Source of the DNA: JAYYPW01 sp036128855
Lineage (GTDB): Bacteria; Pseudomonadota; Gammaproteobacteria; Comchoanobacterales; Comchoanobacteraceae
Assembly: GCA_036128855.1 (NCBI GenBank)
Contig: JAYYPW010000003.1
Location: forward strand, 1 to 64,000
Direction: 5' to 3'
Length of the DNA stretch: 64,000 nt
A program made the translations under genes and the position numbers. The notes beneath the pieces are model-generated. The model was not told the origin of the DNA. It saw only the letters and a program-made list of their open reading frames with translations, and made no database searches. Positions 52,163-61,067 of this stretch are shown here, piece by piece (position 1 is the stretch's first letter; each line of letters starts with the position of its first letter).

Positions 52163-53206
52163 GTGGGTATAGACAGCATACTCGATTCATTTTCACATCG
52201 ATATTCAATAGACCTAGGTACTGCCAATACTCTAATCTACTCTAATGGTAAGATTCTTTTGAATGAACCCTCTATTGTAGCAGTGAGCACAGCACCCGGT
52301 AACCCGAAAGATATGATCTGTGTCGTGGGTGATGAAGCTAAAAAAATGATCGGCAAAACACCTGAAAGAATAAGAACCGTGCGACCATTAAAAGAAGGAG
52401 TGATAGCAGACTTTCATCTTACAGAAAAGATGCTCCAACATTTTATTCAAAGAGTCCACAATCCAAGTTTATTCAAGATGAAACCTATCGTTGTAATTTG
52501 CGTGCCATGTGGTTCAACACAGGTTGAGCGTCGAGCAATACGAGAATCAGCCTATGGAGCTGGTGCTCGTCATGTTCTATGCATCGACGAGCCTTTAGCC
52601 GCAGCTATAGGCGCTGATCTACCTATTGATGGTCCACATGGTAATATGATTGTGGATATAGGTGGTGGAACGACTGAAATCGCTATCATTTCACTCAACG
52701 GCATCGTTTACTCCCAATCAGTGCGGATTGGTGGAGATTCCTTTGATGAAGCGATCATAACCTATGTGCGCAGGAATTTTGGTTGTCTAATAGGTGAAGC
52801 AACCGCTGAAAAAATCAAATTGAATATCGGCACAGCATTCCCTACTAAAAACGCTGTGGAGATGGAAGTTAGTGGCCGTCATGTAGCAGAAGGAATACCA
52901 AGGAGTTTCATGCTATCCAGCCATGATGTTCTTGAAGCTCTCCAAAAACCACTCACAGGGATTGTCACCGCTGTGCGAGCTGCCCTTGAGCAGATTCCAC
53001 CTGAATTGGCTGCTGACATTGATGAAAGAGGAATGGTGCTTAGTGGCGGTGGCGCACTAATGCGTAATATCGATCGGTTACTTTCAGATGAGATCGGCCT
53101 ACCAGTTGTGATTGCAGATGATCCCAAGACCTGCGTTGTAAGAGGTGGTGGTAAGCTCATCGAAGTATACGATAAGTTTCATGATGAACTTATTATAGAC
53201 GGATAG
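52163..53206 (+). CDS. mreB: Rod shape-determining protein MreB (actin homologue)
   Basis: 347 residues, an actin-fold ATPase that guides lateral wall synthesis. Motifs: YSIDLGTANTLIY (phosphate 1), VCVPCGSTQVERRAI, DIGGGTTEIAIIS (phosphate 2), GGDSFDEAI and GMVLSGGGALMRNID (adenosine). The start is GTG at 52163, five bases after AAGGAG. It leads mreB-mreC-mreD. The final residues YDKFHDELIIDG are slightly longer than in E. coli. Confidence 0.97.
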   Translation: MGIDSILDSFSHRYSIDLGTANTLIYSNGKILLNEPSIVAVSTAPGNPKDMICVVGDEAKKMIGKTPERIRTVRPLKEGVIADFHLTEKMLQHFIQRVHNPSLFKMKPIVVICVPCGSTQVERRAIRESAYGAGARHVLCIDEPLAAAIGADLPIDGPHGNMIVDIGGGTTEIAIISLNGIVYSQSVRIGGDSFDEAIITYVRRNFGCLIGEATAEKIKLNIGTAFPTKNAVEMEVSGRHVAEGIPRSFMLSSHDVLEALQKPLTGIVTAVRAALEQIPPELAADIDERGMVLSGGGALMRNIDRLLSDEIGLPVVIADDPKTCVVRGGGKLIEVYDKFHDELIIDG

Positions 53207-53207
53207 T

Positions 53208-54008
53208 ATGCGGCAATCAGCGAATACAATCACACCTACGATCGTAGTTTCCTGTGTTTGTTTTGCCTTAATGTGTCTAAGCGCAATAGACGCATTCATG
53301 ATTGGTAGTATGCGTAACATCGCATATGGGATTACTGGATTTGTGTACTCGCGAATAGAATATGTTTATGTTAGCGTTGATGACTTTGTCACACTTTGGG
53401 CAGATAAACAGATGCTTACATCAAAGGCGAAGGCATATCAAAGACAAATTGCACACGCAAAGCTACTAAATAAAGAGATCGATTCGTTAAGAAGAGAGAA
53501 CTATCAGCTGAAAAATGCAATTCAAGTATCCGGGTTGAGTTCATCTAGACATTGGTTACGTCCCCCATATTTAATACAGCGAGATAAAAGCTCTCACCAA
53601 ATAATCCTGCCCTGTAGTTCGGGCAAAAAACTAGCCGTCAACCAACTTGTCTTACACGACAATCAGGTTGTCGGTCGTGTTACAAGCCAGGGTAGACATT
53701 CTGTTAACGTACAGATGATTACTGACATTCATTCATCCGTACCTGTAATCATTCTGAATAAAGACAGCAGTGGAATACTAGTTGGAACAGGGGCATCTAG
53801 TCTCGAGATACAATATATGCCTGATGATGCAAGAATTGCAGTTGGTGATATTGTACACTCGAAAAAAATTCCTGGCATTTATGAGGATTCATTTCCAATT
53901 GGTAAAGTAACGTCAATACAAAAGATCCCAGGTAAGGGATTTTTAGCAATTACGGTAGAACCATTTTTTGATATTAACTATCAATCATGGTTTACGGTTC
54001 CTGTATGA
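53208..54008 (+). CDS. mreC: Cell shape-determining protein MreC
   Basis: 266 residues: an N-terminal membrane helix (about 9-30), a coiled coil (about 65-105, with LNKEIDSLRRENYQLKNAI), and the MreC beta domain with VVGRVTSQGRHSVNVQMITD, GILVGTGASSLEIQYMP and GIYEDSFPIGKVTSI. MreC is the periplasmic scaffold of the elongasome. It begins one base after the mreB stop and overlaps mreD by four bases (ATGA). Confidence 0.94.
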   Translation: MRQSANTITPTIVVSCVCFALMCLSAIDAFMIGSMRNIAYGITGFVYSRIEYVYVSVDDFVTLWADKQMLTSKAKAYQRQIAHAKLLNKEIDSLRRENYQLKNAIQVSGLSSSRHWLRPPYLIQRDKSSHQIILPCSSGKKLAVNQLVLHDNQVVGRVTSQGRHSVNVQMITDIHSSVPVIILNKDSSGILVGTGASSLEIQYMPDDARIAVGDIVHSKKIPGIYEDSFPIGKVTSIQKIPGKGFLAITVEPFFDINYQSWFTVPV

Positions 54009-54379
54009 GAAAAATTGACTCGCAACTCGCAAATATTATCTTTAAGAGTTGCGTAGGTGCAGTATATTGTTTTGTATTACTTTTTTTCTCCCTTTTCTGC
54101 TACCAGTATCTACATATTGAGTGGTTTTTTCTCAAAATGCTAATTGTGTTTATACCAGTTTTAGCTACCTCTACATGGCTTAGCCCATTCATAGTGATAT
54201 GGATTGGGTTGTGGTTAGATTTACAATTCGGAGCAATTGTTGGAATTTCTGCTTTTGCATTTTGGTGGGGGCATAAAGCTATAACTACTATTCAAAATAA
54301 CAATAGATTGGATTTAGCAAATATATCAATCGAACTTTTTATATTATGTTCATATTTTGCCTATGCTGCGGTGTTATGA
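54005..54379 (+). CDS. mreD: Rod shape-determining protein MreD
   Basis: 124 residues with four to five membrane helices and little conserved sequence; WIGLWLDLQFGAIVGISAFAF matches the MreD (G)LxxDxxxG-(x)n-G block. The start ATG at 54005 overlaps the mreC stop (ATGA). It is a little shorter than the E. coli protein (162). The name rests on position after mreBC plus this motif. It ends one base before the convergent rlmN end. Confidence 0.85.
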   Translation: MRKIDSQLANIIFKSCVGAVYCFVLLFFSLFCYQYLHIEWFFLKMLIVFIPVLATSTWLSPFIVIWIGLWLDLQFGAIVGISAFAFWWGHKAITTIQNNNRLDLANISIELFILCSYFAYAAVL

Positions 54380-54380
54380 G

Positions 54381-55466
54381 CTAATTGCTTCTCTCTCGAA
54401 GATATAGATAGGGTGCGATAGATTTCTTTCTATCGAATACAGAGCCACTTAGCTGGCCGCACGCGGCGTAAATATCATCTCCCCTAGTTTTTCTTACTGT
54501 ACAGCGAATTTGATTTTGAAGAAGATGTTGACAGAATAAATCAATCGCATTTGCAGTAGAGCATTTTAAATCAAGCTCAGGTATTGGATTATAAGGTATA
54601 AGATTTACTTTCGCATGGCGATGCTTTAAGAGTTTAACCAGGGCTTTTGCGTGTTGTTCTTGGTCGTTAATGCCCTTTAACATCACGTATTCGTAGGTTA
54701 TAAGACGCTTTGTAGACTGAGTATAGTGGTCACAGGCCTGCATGAGATCTGAAAGCGGGTATTTTTTATTAATTGGAACAATGTGGCTGCGTATACTGTC
54801 TTCCCCTGCATGTAAGGAGACGGCTAGCGCAGCGTGCGTTTGCTCAACCATTCTGCGCATTGCTGGTGTAATTCCTGAGGTACTAATGGTAACTTTATAT
54901 TTAGAAAGGCCAAATGCTAAATCATCCAATAAAATCGAGACTGCATCAAACACTTGCTGTTCATTGAGTAAAGGCTCTCCCATACCCATAAAAACTACAT
55001 TAGTTATAGGGTGTTTTTTATTCGTTCTTTTCGCTAAGATTGAACGAGCAAGAAAGACTTGACCAATAATTTGTGCTGTAGTTAGATTTTTATAGAATCC
55101 AGCCATACCTGTTGCACAAAATTGACAGGCTAGCGCACAGCCAATCTGCGAAGATATACAGAGGGTGCCACGATTACTTTCTGGAATGTAGACGGTTTCA
55201 AAGGCATTCTTATCGCCGAAATGGAATAACCATTTAGTTGTACCACAGTTACTAATCAATTCTTTTTCAATCTGGGGTAGTTCAAAGGTAAAATTTTCTG
55301 CAAGTGTCTGTCTTAGTGCCTTAGGGATATTTACCATATCTTCAAATGAGTCTACAGACTGATGATAAACCCATCGCATAATTTGTTGGGCACGAAACGG
55401 TTTCTCACCAAGTTGTGACATCAAGTGCTCAAGCCCATTTCTTGTATAATTATAAATTACAGGCAT
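54381..55466 (-). CDS. rlmN: Dual-specificity rRNA/tRNA methyltransferase RlmN
   Basis: Radical SAM enzyme that methylates C2 of A2503 in 23S rRNA and A37 of some tRNAs. 361 residues from the ATG at 55466; an ATG at 55493 gives 370. Motifs: GEKPFRAQQIMRWVYH, SSQIGCALACQFCATG (the CX3CX2C cluster), VFMGMGEPLLN, TISTSGITP, AVSLHAG, and a C-terminal RKTRGDDIYAACGQL containing the methyl-carrying Cys. Confidence 0.96.
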   Translation of the reverse strand: MPVIYNYTRNGLEHLMSQLGEKPFRAQQIMRWVYHQSVDSFEDMVNIPKALRQTLAENFTFELPQIEKELISNCGTTKWLFHFGDKNAFETVYIPESNRGTLCISSQIGCALACQFCATGMAGFYKNLTTAQIIGQVFLARSILAKRTNKKHPITNVVFMGMGEPLLNEQQVFDAVSILLDDLAFGLSKYKVTISTSGITPAMRRMVEQTHAALAVSLHAGEDSIRSHIVPINKKYPLSDLMQACDHYTQSTKRLITYEYVMLKGINDQEQHAKALVKLLKHRHAKVNLIPYNPIPELDLKCSTANAIDLFCQHLLQNQIRCTVRKTRGDDIYAACGQLSGSVFDRKKSIAPYLYLRERSN

Positions 55467-55713
55467 ATTATAATATAAAAAACGTAATAACATTTTAACA
55501 TAATAGTTATCTAAATTCTATATCAACCACTATAATCGCTAGATATAGAGGTGGTTAGAAAGTTATGAGAGATGTTTTGTGGATAGGATCAAGATTGTGA
55601 GATATTAAGGTAAGTATATCTTCATAAAATTGTTAGTACGAAAACATGATATTGCTACAAGGTGGAGACAAAGAAAAAAGAAACAGGTATGGTGTATGGG
55701 TAAGGAGTGAGTC

Positions 55714-57291
55714 ATGAGTGCATTGAAATTTGTTTTGCAAAATAGCTTTTATTCGGGTAGGTTACCTGGGCTTATAGCTAGCTATCTTTCGTTTTTAGTG
55801 CTTGGATTTACCCCAGTTGCTTTAATATTTTTTAAAAGCATTTATTTTCAAACACTATCTCTAGCATCTCGCAACATGTTTCTTCTCGCCAATCTCTTTT
55901 ACATAGGCTGTATTGTTACCAGAATCAGCTATGATATTTATATTTGCCTGAGGGCAAGCAAATTCACTAACAAACAAGCTAATATCTCCCATAACGTTTT
56001 TTTAGAAGTACAAAGACAAAAAAAATCATCAAATCAGAAGGCATACCTAAATGACAAGAAGAATCCTAAAGAGTTTTCTGGTGATCACATACTTGATAAT
56101 ACACTAACTCTATATCAATCTATGAATACATTTGTACAGTCAACACTGCAGTCTTGTTTCTCTGTATTGTCTACCATGATAACACTATATATGCTTGGAT
56201 ATGGCCGATTAGGAGTCCTAGCATGCTGTATAGCAGGTTCAATTATATACTTTAATTTGATTTTGCAGAAAAGATGGGTGACAGAACAACAAAAGAAAGT
56301 AAAAAATCTAAAAGCAAAGTCACGTAATAATATTCAGACACGTTTCGAGAACAATCAAAGTCCTACACAGCAAGATTCAGAACAATTAAGTCAATATCTG
56401 GCTGAGAGTAATCGTTTACTTAATTATGATGCGATACGTAATTGGACCTATATTTTCATTAAATATACGTCTGAGTCCTTAATAATGCTTTGCGCTGTTT
56501 TATTATTAACGACGTCATTTCCTCTAGAAAGAAATATCATAGCAGGGAGTGTGATGAGTGCCACATTGCTGTTTAATGTTGCAGGGGTGCTCGCTAGTAC
56601 AATAATGGACAGTTCTACAGTAATTCGGGATTTTGATAAATTGGCAGACGCAACGTCTTCCTATCAGAACGTACGAAGCCAAATAACAGCACAATTACGT
56701 GATGTAAATACATTTGCAGCATATCATGCCAGCGTTTTGGCGAAAGATTTCGGCAAAAACTATAGTCCATGGAGTATAATGTGCCGAGATTTACAGAAAA
56801 GTATTTCTAACACATTATCTTGCTTATTTTTAATACTAAGCATAGTTTCCTTACTTGTACAAACAGGACTTGTAGTACAATCATTGCCGTTTGGAATGCG
56901 TTTTGGCCAACATGTGATGTGCAGCCTTATTTCTGGGGTCTTTACAAAAACAACGAAAAAACTGCCTGACCGACAACAAAGCTATCAGAATGACAGATTG
57001 TTTTTTGGGCTAACGGTAGCTGTTATAATCACTATGGGATTGAGAGCTACATTATCTCCATCTTTGCAAAGTCTCTCATTGGCATTTTTCACATCCTCTG
57101 TTGGGGCAACAAGTATAGCCACGTGGTTGTTGATGCCCCAAAAAATGTTGATCAATGGGTCTACTACGAGCTATCACAGCGATAGTGTTAAGCCTAAGGT
57201 GGAGGCTATAAAAATGCTTAAGCAGCAGAATATATCAGAGATAAATGAAGAAAATATCAGTTCAAACGAGTTGGGGAAATATCCTAATTAA
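55714..57291 (+). CDS. ABC-type membrane protein C: paralogue of the 8-13 kb pair without ATPase domain
   Basis: 525 residues. Two hydrophobic regions (about 1-165 with more near 240-300, then about 355-480) match the membrane layout of proteins A and B: LTLYQSMNTFVQSTLQSCFS (131-150) followed by a short (L/Y)-x-x-LG turn lines up with KTYFENMNNFISSIIQSVCS of B. It ends in a polar tail (to 525) exactly where A and B continue into an ATPase domain; there is no Walker A, LSGGQ or Walker B. The start ATG at 55714 has AAGGAG six bases upstream. Function unknown; it may partner with A or B. Confidence 0.65.
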   Translation: MSALKFVLQNSFYSGRLPGLIASYLSFLVLGFTPVALIFFKSIYFQTLSLASRNMFLLANLFYIGCIVTRISYDIYICLRASKFTNKQANISHNVFLEVQRQKKSSNQKAYLNDKKNPKEFSGDHILDNTLTLYQSMNTFVQSTLQSCFSVLSTMITLYMLGYGRLGVLACCIAGSIIYFNLILQKRWVTEQQKKVKNLKAKSRNNIQTRFENNQSPTQQDSEQLSQYLAESNRLLNYDAIRNWTYIFIKYTSESLIMLCAVLLLTTSFPLERNIIAGSVMSATLLFNVAGVLASTIMDSSTVIRDFDKLADATSSYQNVRSQITAQLRDVNTFAAYHASVLAKDFGKNYSPWSIMCRDLQKSISNTLSCLFLILSIVSLLVQTGLVVQSLPFGMRFGQHVMCSLISGVFTKTTKKLPDRQQSYQNDRLFFGLTVAVIITMGLRATLSPSLQSLSLAFFTSSVGATSIATWLLMPQKMLINGSTTSYHSDSVKPKVEAIKMLKQQNISEINEENISSNELGKYPN

Positions 57292-57703
57292 CTTCAGGGA
57301 AAAAGAAGTTAATCTCGATTTTAGCATTCTCTAGACTATCAGATCCATGAACAGAATTTTCACCAATAGAGAGAGCCAAGTCGTGTCTGATAGTGCCACA
57401 TAGAGCGTCTGATGGGTTTGTTGCGCCCATGATTTCACGATTTTTTCGTACAGCATCTGGGCCTTCAAGTACAATAAGCACCACAGGCGCTGAAGAGATA
57501 TAGGTTACAAGCTCATCGTAAAAAGGGCGAGCTTTATGCACTGCATAGAATGTTTCTGCTTGTTTGCGACTCAAATGCTCAAGACGCATTGCTCGGATGT
57601 AAAGACCTGATTTTTCGAAGCGAGTAATGATCTCACCAATGAGATGGCGATTTACTGCATCAGGTTTGATGATAGAAAGGGTTTTTTCGACTTGACTAGC
57701 CAT
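57284..57703 (-). CDS. ndk: Nucleoside diphosphate kinase
   Basis: Exchanges the terminal phosphate between NTPs and NDPs. 139 residues, standard length, with TLSIIKPDAVNR, RPFYDELV, MGATNPSDALCGTIRHDLA and the active-site histidine H119 in NSVHGSDSLENA. It starts at an ATG at 57703. Its end overlaps the end of the convergent membrane protein C by eight bases. Confidence 0.97.
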   Translation of the reverse strand: MASQVEKTLSIIKPDAVNRHLIGEIITRFEKSGLYIRAMRLEHLSRKQAETFYAVHKARPFYDELVTYISSAPVVLIVLEGPDAVRKNREIMGATNPSDALCGTIRHDLALSIGENSVHGSDSLENAKIEINFFFPEVN

Positions 57704-57847
57704 GTAGTAATCCTAATAAAATATCACGTATGCTAACACTTGGACCACAATCAAGCAATATAGTTAGATAAATTGTTTACTCTAGTTGTAAGATTTACAT
57801 AGCTCGTTTATGATTATCAGATTAATAATGTAAGATTTAGTCAAGTC

Positions 57848-58354
57848 ATGCAGGTTTTCCTATCAGCCCTAATCAATTTGCAGTCGAATTTATTAAATTA
57901 TCTCAAGTTTATGATGCAATCACTAGTGAGGTTTACCTATCAACTGATTTGTGGTGAAAAGTCATTCTCACTCGCATTTGCCAGCCTTTTGGTGTTTTAT
58001 CTTGTTATTAACTGGAGTTTAATCTTAGGCTGTTCAATACTAACGCAATATGATGATAGCTTGACTATTACAAGAGGCGACTTTTATTTAATGCAAGCAC
58101 CTTTTTTCTGTTTTGCGTGTTACATACTCTGGATTCATACTAAAAATATAGATAGTAAGTTTGGACGTTTCTTGGTAAAAACAGCAGTTATTATCTACTG
58201 TTATATAACAGCAGGTTCTATATTCGTATCATTAGATTTGTTCGAAGGCTTACCCAATCAAAAACAACTACATGAAACGCTTGTATTCCCTTTAAAAGTT
58301 GATAAAAACGCAGATACACGTGTAGCACTACACTACACTGAGAGCTTGAACTAA
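57848..58354 (+). CDS. Hypothetical membrane protein (168 aa)
   Basis: Three or so hydrophobic stretches are visible (about 45-65, 82-97 and 107-128: FASLLVFYLVINWSLIL, APFFCFACYILW, VKTAVIIYCYITAGSIFV). The C-terminus is polar. No family is recognised. It could start at 57848 or at later ATGs. The 3' end overlaps the end of the IscS-like gene on the other strand by 27 bases. Confidence 0.55.
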   Translation: MQVFLSALINLQSNLLNYLKFMMQSLVRFTYQLICGEKSFSLAFASLLVFYLVINWSLILGCSILTQYDDSLTITRGDFYLMQAPFFCFACYILWIHTKNIDSKFGRFLVKTAVIIYCYITAGSIFVSLDLFEGLPNQKQLHETLVFPLKVDKNADTRVALHYTESLN

Positions 58355-59446
58355 TAAACGTACCTCATCAAGTGAGTTGAAACGACTCAAGCCAATACGC
58401 AGGCTACGAAGCTGAATGTCTAAAGGTATACCCATTGCAGTTAAAACATGCGAGTGTCCTTGCTTATTACAGCTTGATGCTTGTGATAGAGTATAATAGT
58501 TGCGTAAACGGCTACATTCGGATTCTGTGACATGCGCTGGCAATGCAATATTTACATTGTGAGGGACTCGATGTACTGTATCACCGTGCCAAATATAACT
58601 ACTAGGTAGGTTAGATTGAGTAAATTGAAAAAGTTCATAAACTTTTTCCAGATTTTTTTCATAGTCTCTGTTTGCAATAGTAAATGCTTTTGCCATGCCG
58701 ACAATTAATGCGGTTGGAAGTGTGCCTGGTCGATATGCATTGTAATGACTTGATCCTGGTATTTGTTTGATTAAGCGGCGTTTAGGTTTACCGCTCCTGT
58801 AGAGGGCGCCAATGCCTTGAGGGCCATGACATTTATGAGCAGAAAAGCTTGCAAAGTCTATAGCGAGGCTGTTGAGATTTAGTCTGCATTTACCGATAGT
58901 TTGAGCAGCATCTACATGTAATAAAACCCCATGTTTTTGGCAGAGGGTAGATATTTGTTCAAGATTATGGATAACACCTGTTTCATTATTAATATGCATT
59001 ACAGTTAATAACAGAGTATTATCATTGATTGTATGAGATAAAAGATCATAGTCTATATGGCCACTCGGAAGTACAGGTAAGATACTAATTGTAAACCCCT
59101 GTTTCTCTAGAGCGCTCAAACATGCAAGCGTAGCAGAGTGCTCGGTTGCAAAGCTTATGATATGTTTTTTTTGCTGTGAATACGCATTAGCCACACCATG
59201 TAAAGCAAGATGGATTGATTCAGTTGCACCTGAAGTAAAGGTGAGATCATCATCTCCATCTGCAGATAGAGTGTGTAAAACATCATGCTTAGCCTGTGTA
59301 ATAAGGTCTCGACATTTTTGGCCCATCACATGATCACTTGCGTGGTTTGCACAGTAATCTTTTGTCTGCCAGCAGTTAAGCATTGTAGCTATAACTTCAG
59401 GATCAACAAGAGTAGATGCCATATTGTCAAAATAAAAATGCGTCAT
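58328..59446 (-). CDS. IscS/NifS-type cysteine desulfurase
   Basis: PLP enzyme that takes sulfur from cysteine for iron-sulfur clusters and tRNA thiolation. 372 residues. The IscS active site is intact: H103 (ATEHSATL), D179 (HVDAAQ), PLP lysine K205 (SAHKCHGPQG) and the persulfide cysteine C326 (ASSCNKQGHS). RPGTLPTALIVGM is also typical. It lacks the C-terminal tail of about 30 residues that in IscS contacts IscU, and iscR, iscU and iscA are not adjacent. It follows trmJ by 53 bases, as iscS follows trmJ-iscR elsewhere. Confidence 0.9.
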   Translation of the reverse strand: MTHFYFDNMASTLVDPEVIATMLNCWQTKDYCANHASDHVMGQKCRDLITQAKHDVLHTLSADGDDDLTFTSGATESIHLALHGVANAYSQQKKHIISFATEHSATLACLSALEKQGFTISILPVLPSGHIDYDLLSHTINDNTLLLTVMHINNETGVIHNLEQISTLCQKHGVLLHVDAAQTIGKCRLNLNSLAIDFASFSAHKCHGPQGIGALYRSGKPKRRLIKQIPGSSHYNAYRPGTLPTALIVGMAKAFTIANRDYEKNLEKVYELFQFTQSNLPSSYIWHGDTVHRVPHNVNIALPAHVTESECSRLRNYYTLSQASSCNKQGHSHVLTAMGIPLDIQLRSLRIGLSRFNSLDEVRLLVQALSVV

Positions 59447-59499
59447 AAAATAGCTGATTTTATTTATATATTATCATAAAGTATAATAAAATCATAATG

Positions 59500-60213
59500 T
59501 TATTTTCCATTATGTAGTTGTTTTAGAATGCCACACAACAAATCTGCTTCATCATTATCAAGTTGCGCACGGTGAAGTATATCAAGGACTTTACTGAGGC
59601 TACTTTGTGGGTTTTGAATATTGATAAGTTTAGATCCAGCGAGTAGCTGTTCTAAACGATATATAATAGCAGCTTTTTTTTCATGTGAAGCTACATTTTT
59701 AGTAGGTAAAGAAAAAGGTTTTGGTGATCTCTCATAAGTTGATACTAGATATGCAATTATCTGAACTGCTTGAGATAAGTTTAGCGAATGATAATCTGGA
59801 TTTGTAGGAATAATTATTTGTGAGTGACATAAAGATAATGCAGCATTATCTAGGCCAGTACGTTCATTTCCAAAAAGAAATGCCAACTGATTAGAGGGGG
59901 TGATTTGAGAAAATACCTCGTTAAGTTGAGTTGAGAGGAGTATTTTTCTTTTATCCGTTCTAGGCCTTGCACTCAAGCCAAAGACTAAGTGGCAATCTGA
60001 CAAAGCTTGGTTAAGGTCTGGGTATGTTTTGGCATGAAAAAGTATATCATCCGCACCGCATGCCATTGCATAGGCATCACTAGAATTATGATCCACACAG
60101 TCAATTAGACGTAGGTCGGAGAGATTCATGGTTTTCATAGCGCGTGCTACAGAACCAATATTCCCAGGATGAGAGGTCTGGTGGAGACATATAGCGACTT
60201 TATTATTAATCAT
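59500..60213 (-). CDS. trmJ: tRNA (cytidine/uridine-2'-O-)-methyltransferase TrmJ
   Basis: SPOUT methyltransferase acting on position 32 of tRNA. 237 residues from the ATG at 60213. Motifs: SHPGNIGSVARAMKTM, ARAMACGADDIL-like segment AYAMACGADDIL, FLFGNERTGL and the knotted-loop DYHSLNLSQAVQI. A longer frame to 60309 adds 32 residues inside suhB and is rejected. It overlaps the suhB end by eight bases; suhB-trmJ adjacency is conserved. Confidence 0.93.
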   Translation of the reverse strand: MINNKVAICLHQTSHPGNIGSVARAMKTMNLSDLRLIDCVDHNSSDAYAMACGADDILFHAKTYPDLNQALSDCHLVFGLSARPRTDKRKILLSTQLNEVFSQITPSNQLAFLFGNERTGLDNAALSLCHSQIIIPTNPDYHSLNLSQAVQIIAYLVSTYERSPKPFSLPTKNVASHEKKAAIIYRLEQLLAGSKLINIQNPQSSLSKVLDILHRAQLDNDEADLLCGILKQLHNGK

Positions 60214-60967
60214 CTTGTAATTGGTGATAAAAGCTTTTTGTAAGGAGTCCTGGAGGAGAAAAGATGCAAAAAACTGATCCATCTTCTTGATTAAAAAATC
60301 TCCCAACACTTCCTGACTCTTGAGCTATCAGGTGCGCTGCAGCGATTGAGTGCTTAGTAAACCCATTTCCTAGGAGGCAGGCTAGTCGACCACTGGCATG
60401 ATAAGCAACTGACAAAGTAAAACAGCCTAGCTGACGCTGAGGCATGCATGCAACAGCTTTAGGCATCTTATCTTGTAGTATAGAAAAGATACTATTGGCA
60501 TTGTGTAGGCCTAAGCAGGGAGTACTACCAGACTTGGATGACCAAATACGGATTTTCTTTCCATTCAGTTGCGCACCAGAACCTAAGGAAGCGGAAAATA
60601 ACTCGTCAGTAACTGGTGCATAAATGGCACTGATAGTAGGCTTGCCGTTGACATAAAGTAATAAAGATAATGTGAAAAGACCAATACCTGATAAGAAGTT
60701 ATCAAAACCATCTATAGGTTCAATAGCCCAAACGTAGGCTTCTTGTGGAATAGCCTTATCTCCCTGAGGCACTATATGATGATCTGGGTAAGCTTGTATG
60801 AGAGAGGCGAACATCGTTTGGTAGATATCCTCATGCGCACTAGACATCCAGCCATTTTTACCAGGGAACATAATACGATCGGGTCTGTCATGAAAAGCTA
60901 GAGCGCGTTTAGCACCTAATCTAAGTGCAGTTTGCATATTGCGTAAGCAGGCATGAGAATTTAACAT
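60206..60967 (-). CDS. suhB: SuhB-like inositol monophosphatase family protein with degenerate metal site
   Basis: 253 residues with the IMPase fold: the key motif reads WAIEPIDGFDN (80-90), where active enzymes have W-x-(I/V)-DP-(I/L)-DGTxN, so the first Asp is E83 and the Thr is F88. The EE of the first ligand pair reads PQ at 67-68, and the WD of the last motif reads H206-S207 (KHSIAAA). Only D86 of the usual ligands remains clear, so phosphatase activity is doubtful. E. coli SuhB acts in rRNA antitermination independently of catalysis, which could be the retained role. It precedes trmJ. Confidence 0.82.
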   Translation of the reverse strand: MLNSHACLRNMQTALRLGAKRALAFHDRPDRIMFPGKNGWMSSAHEDIYQTMFASLIQAYPDHHIVPQGDKAIPQEAYVWAIEPIDGFDNFLSGIGLFTLSLLLYVNGKPTISAIYAPVTDELFSASLGSGAQLNGKKIRIWSSKSGSTPCLGLHNANSIFSILQDKMPKAVACMPQRQLGCFTLSVAYHASGRLACLLGNGFTKHSIAAAHLIAQESGSVGRFFNQEDGSVFCIFSPPGLLTKSFYHQLQDD

Positions 60968-61067
60968 AATAATATCCTATATATTTCCTTAATTTCCTTT
61001 CAATGAGTATATAGTATGCGCTACAGGATGAAAAGGTGTTCGTTCACGTAGCTAGGTATACAGTAGA

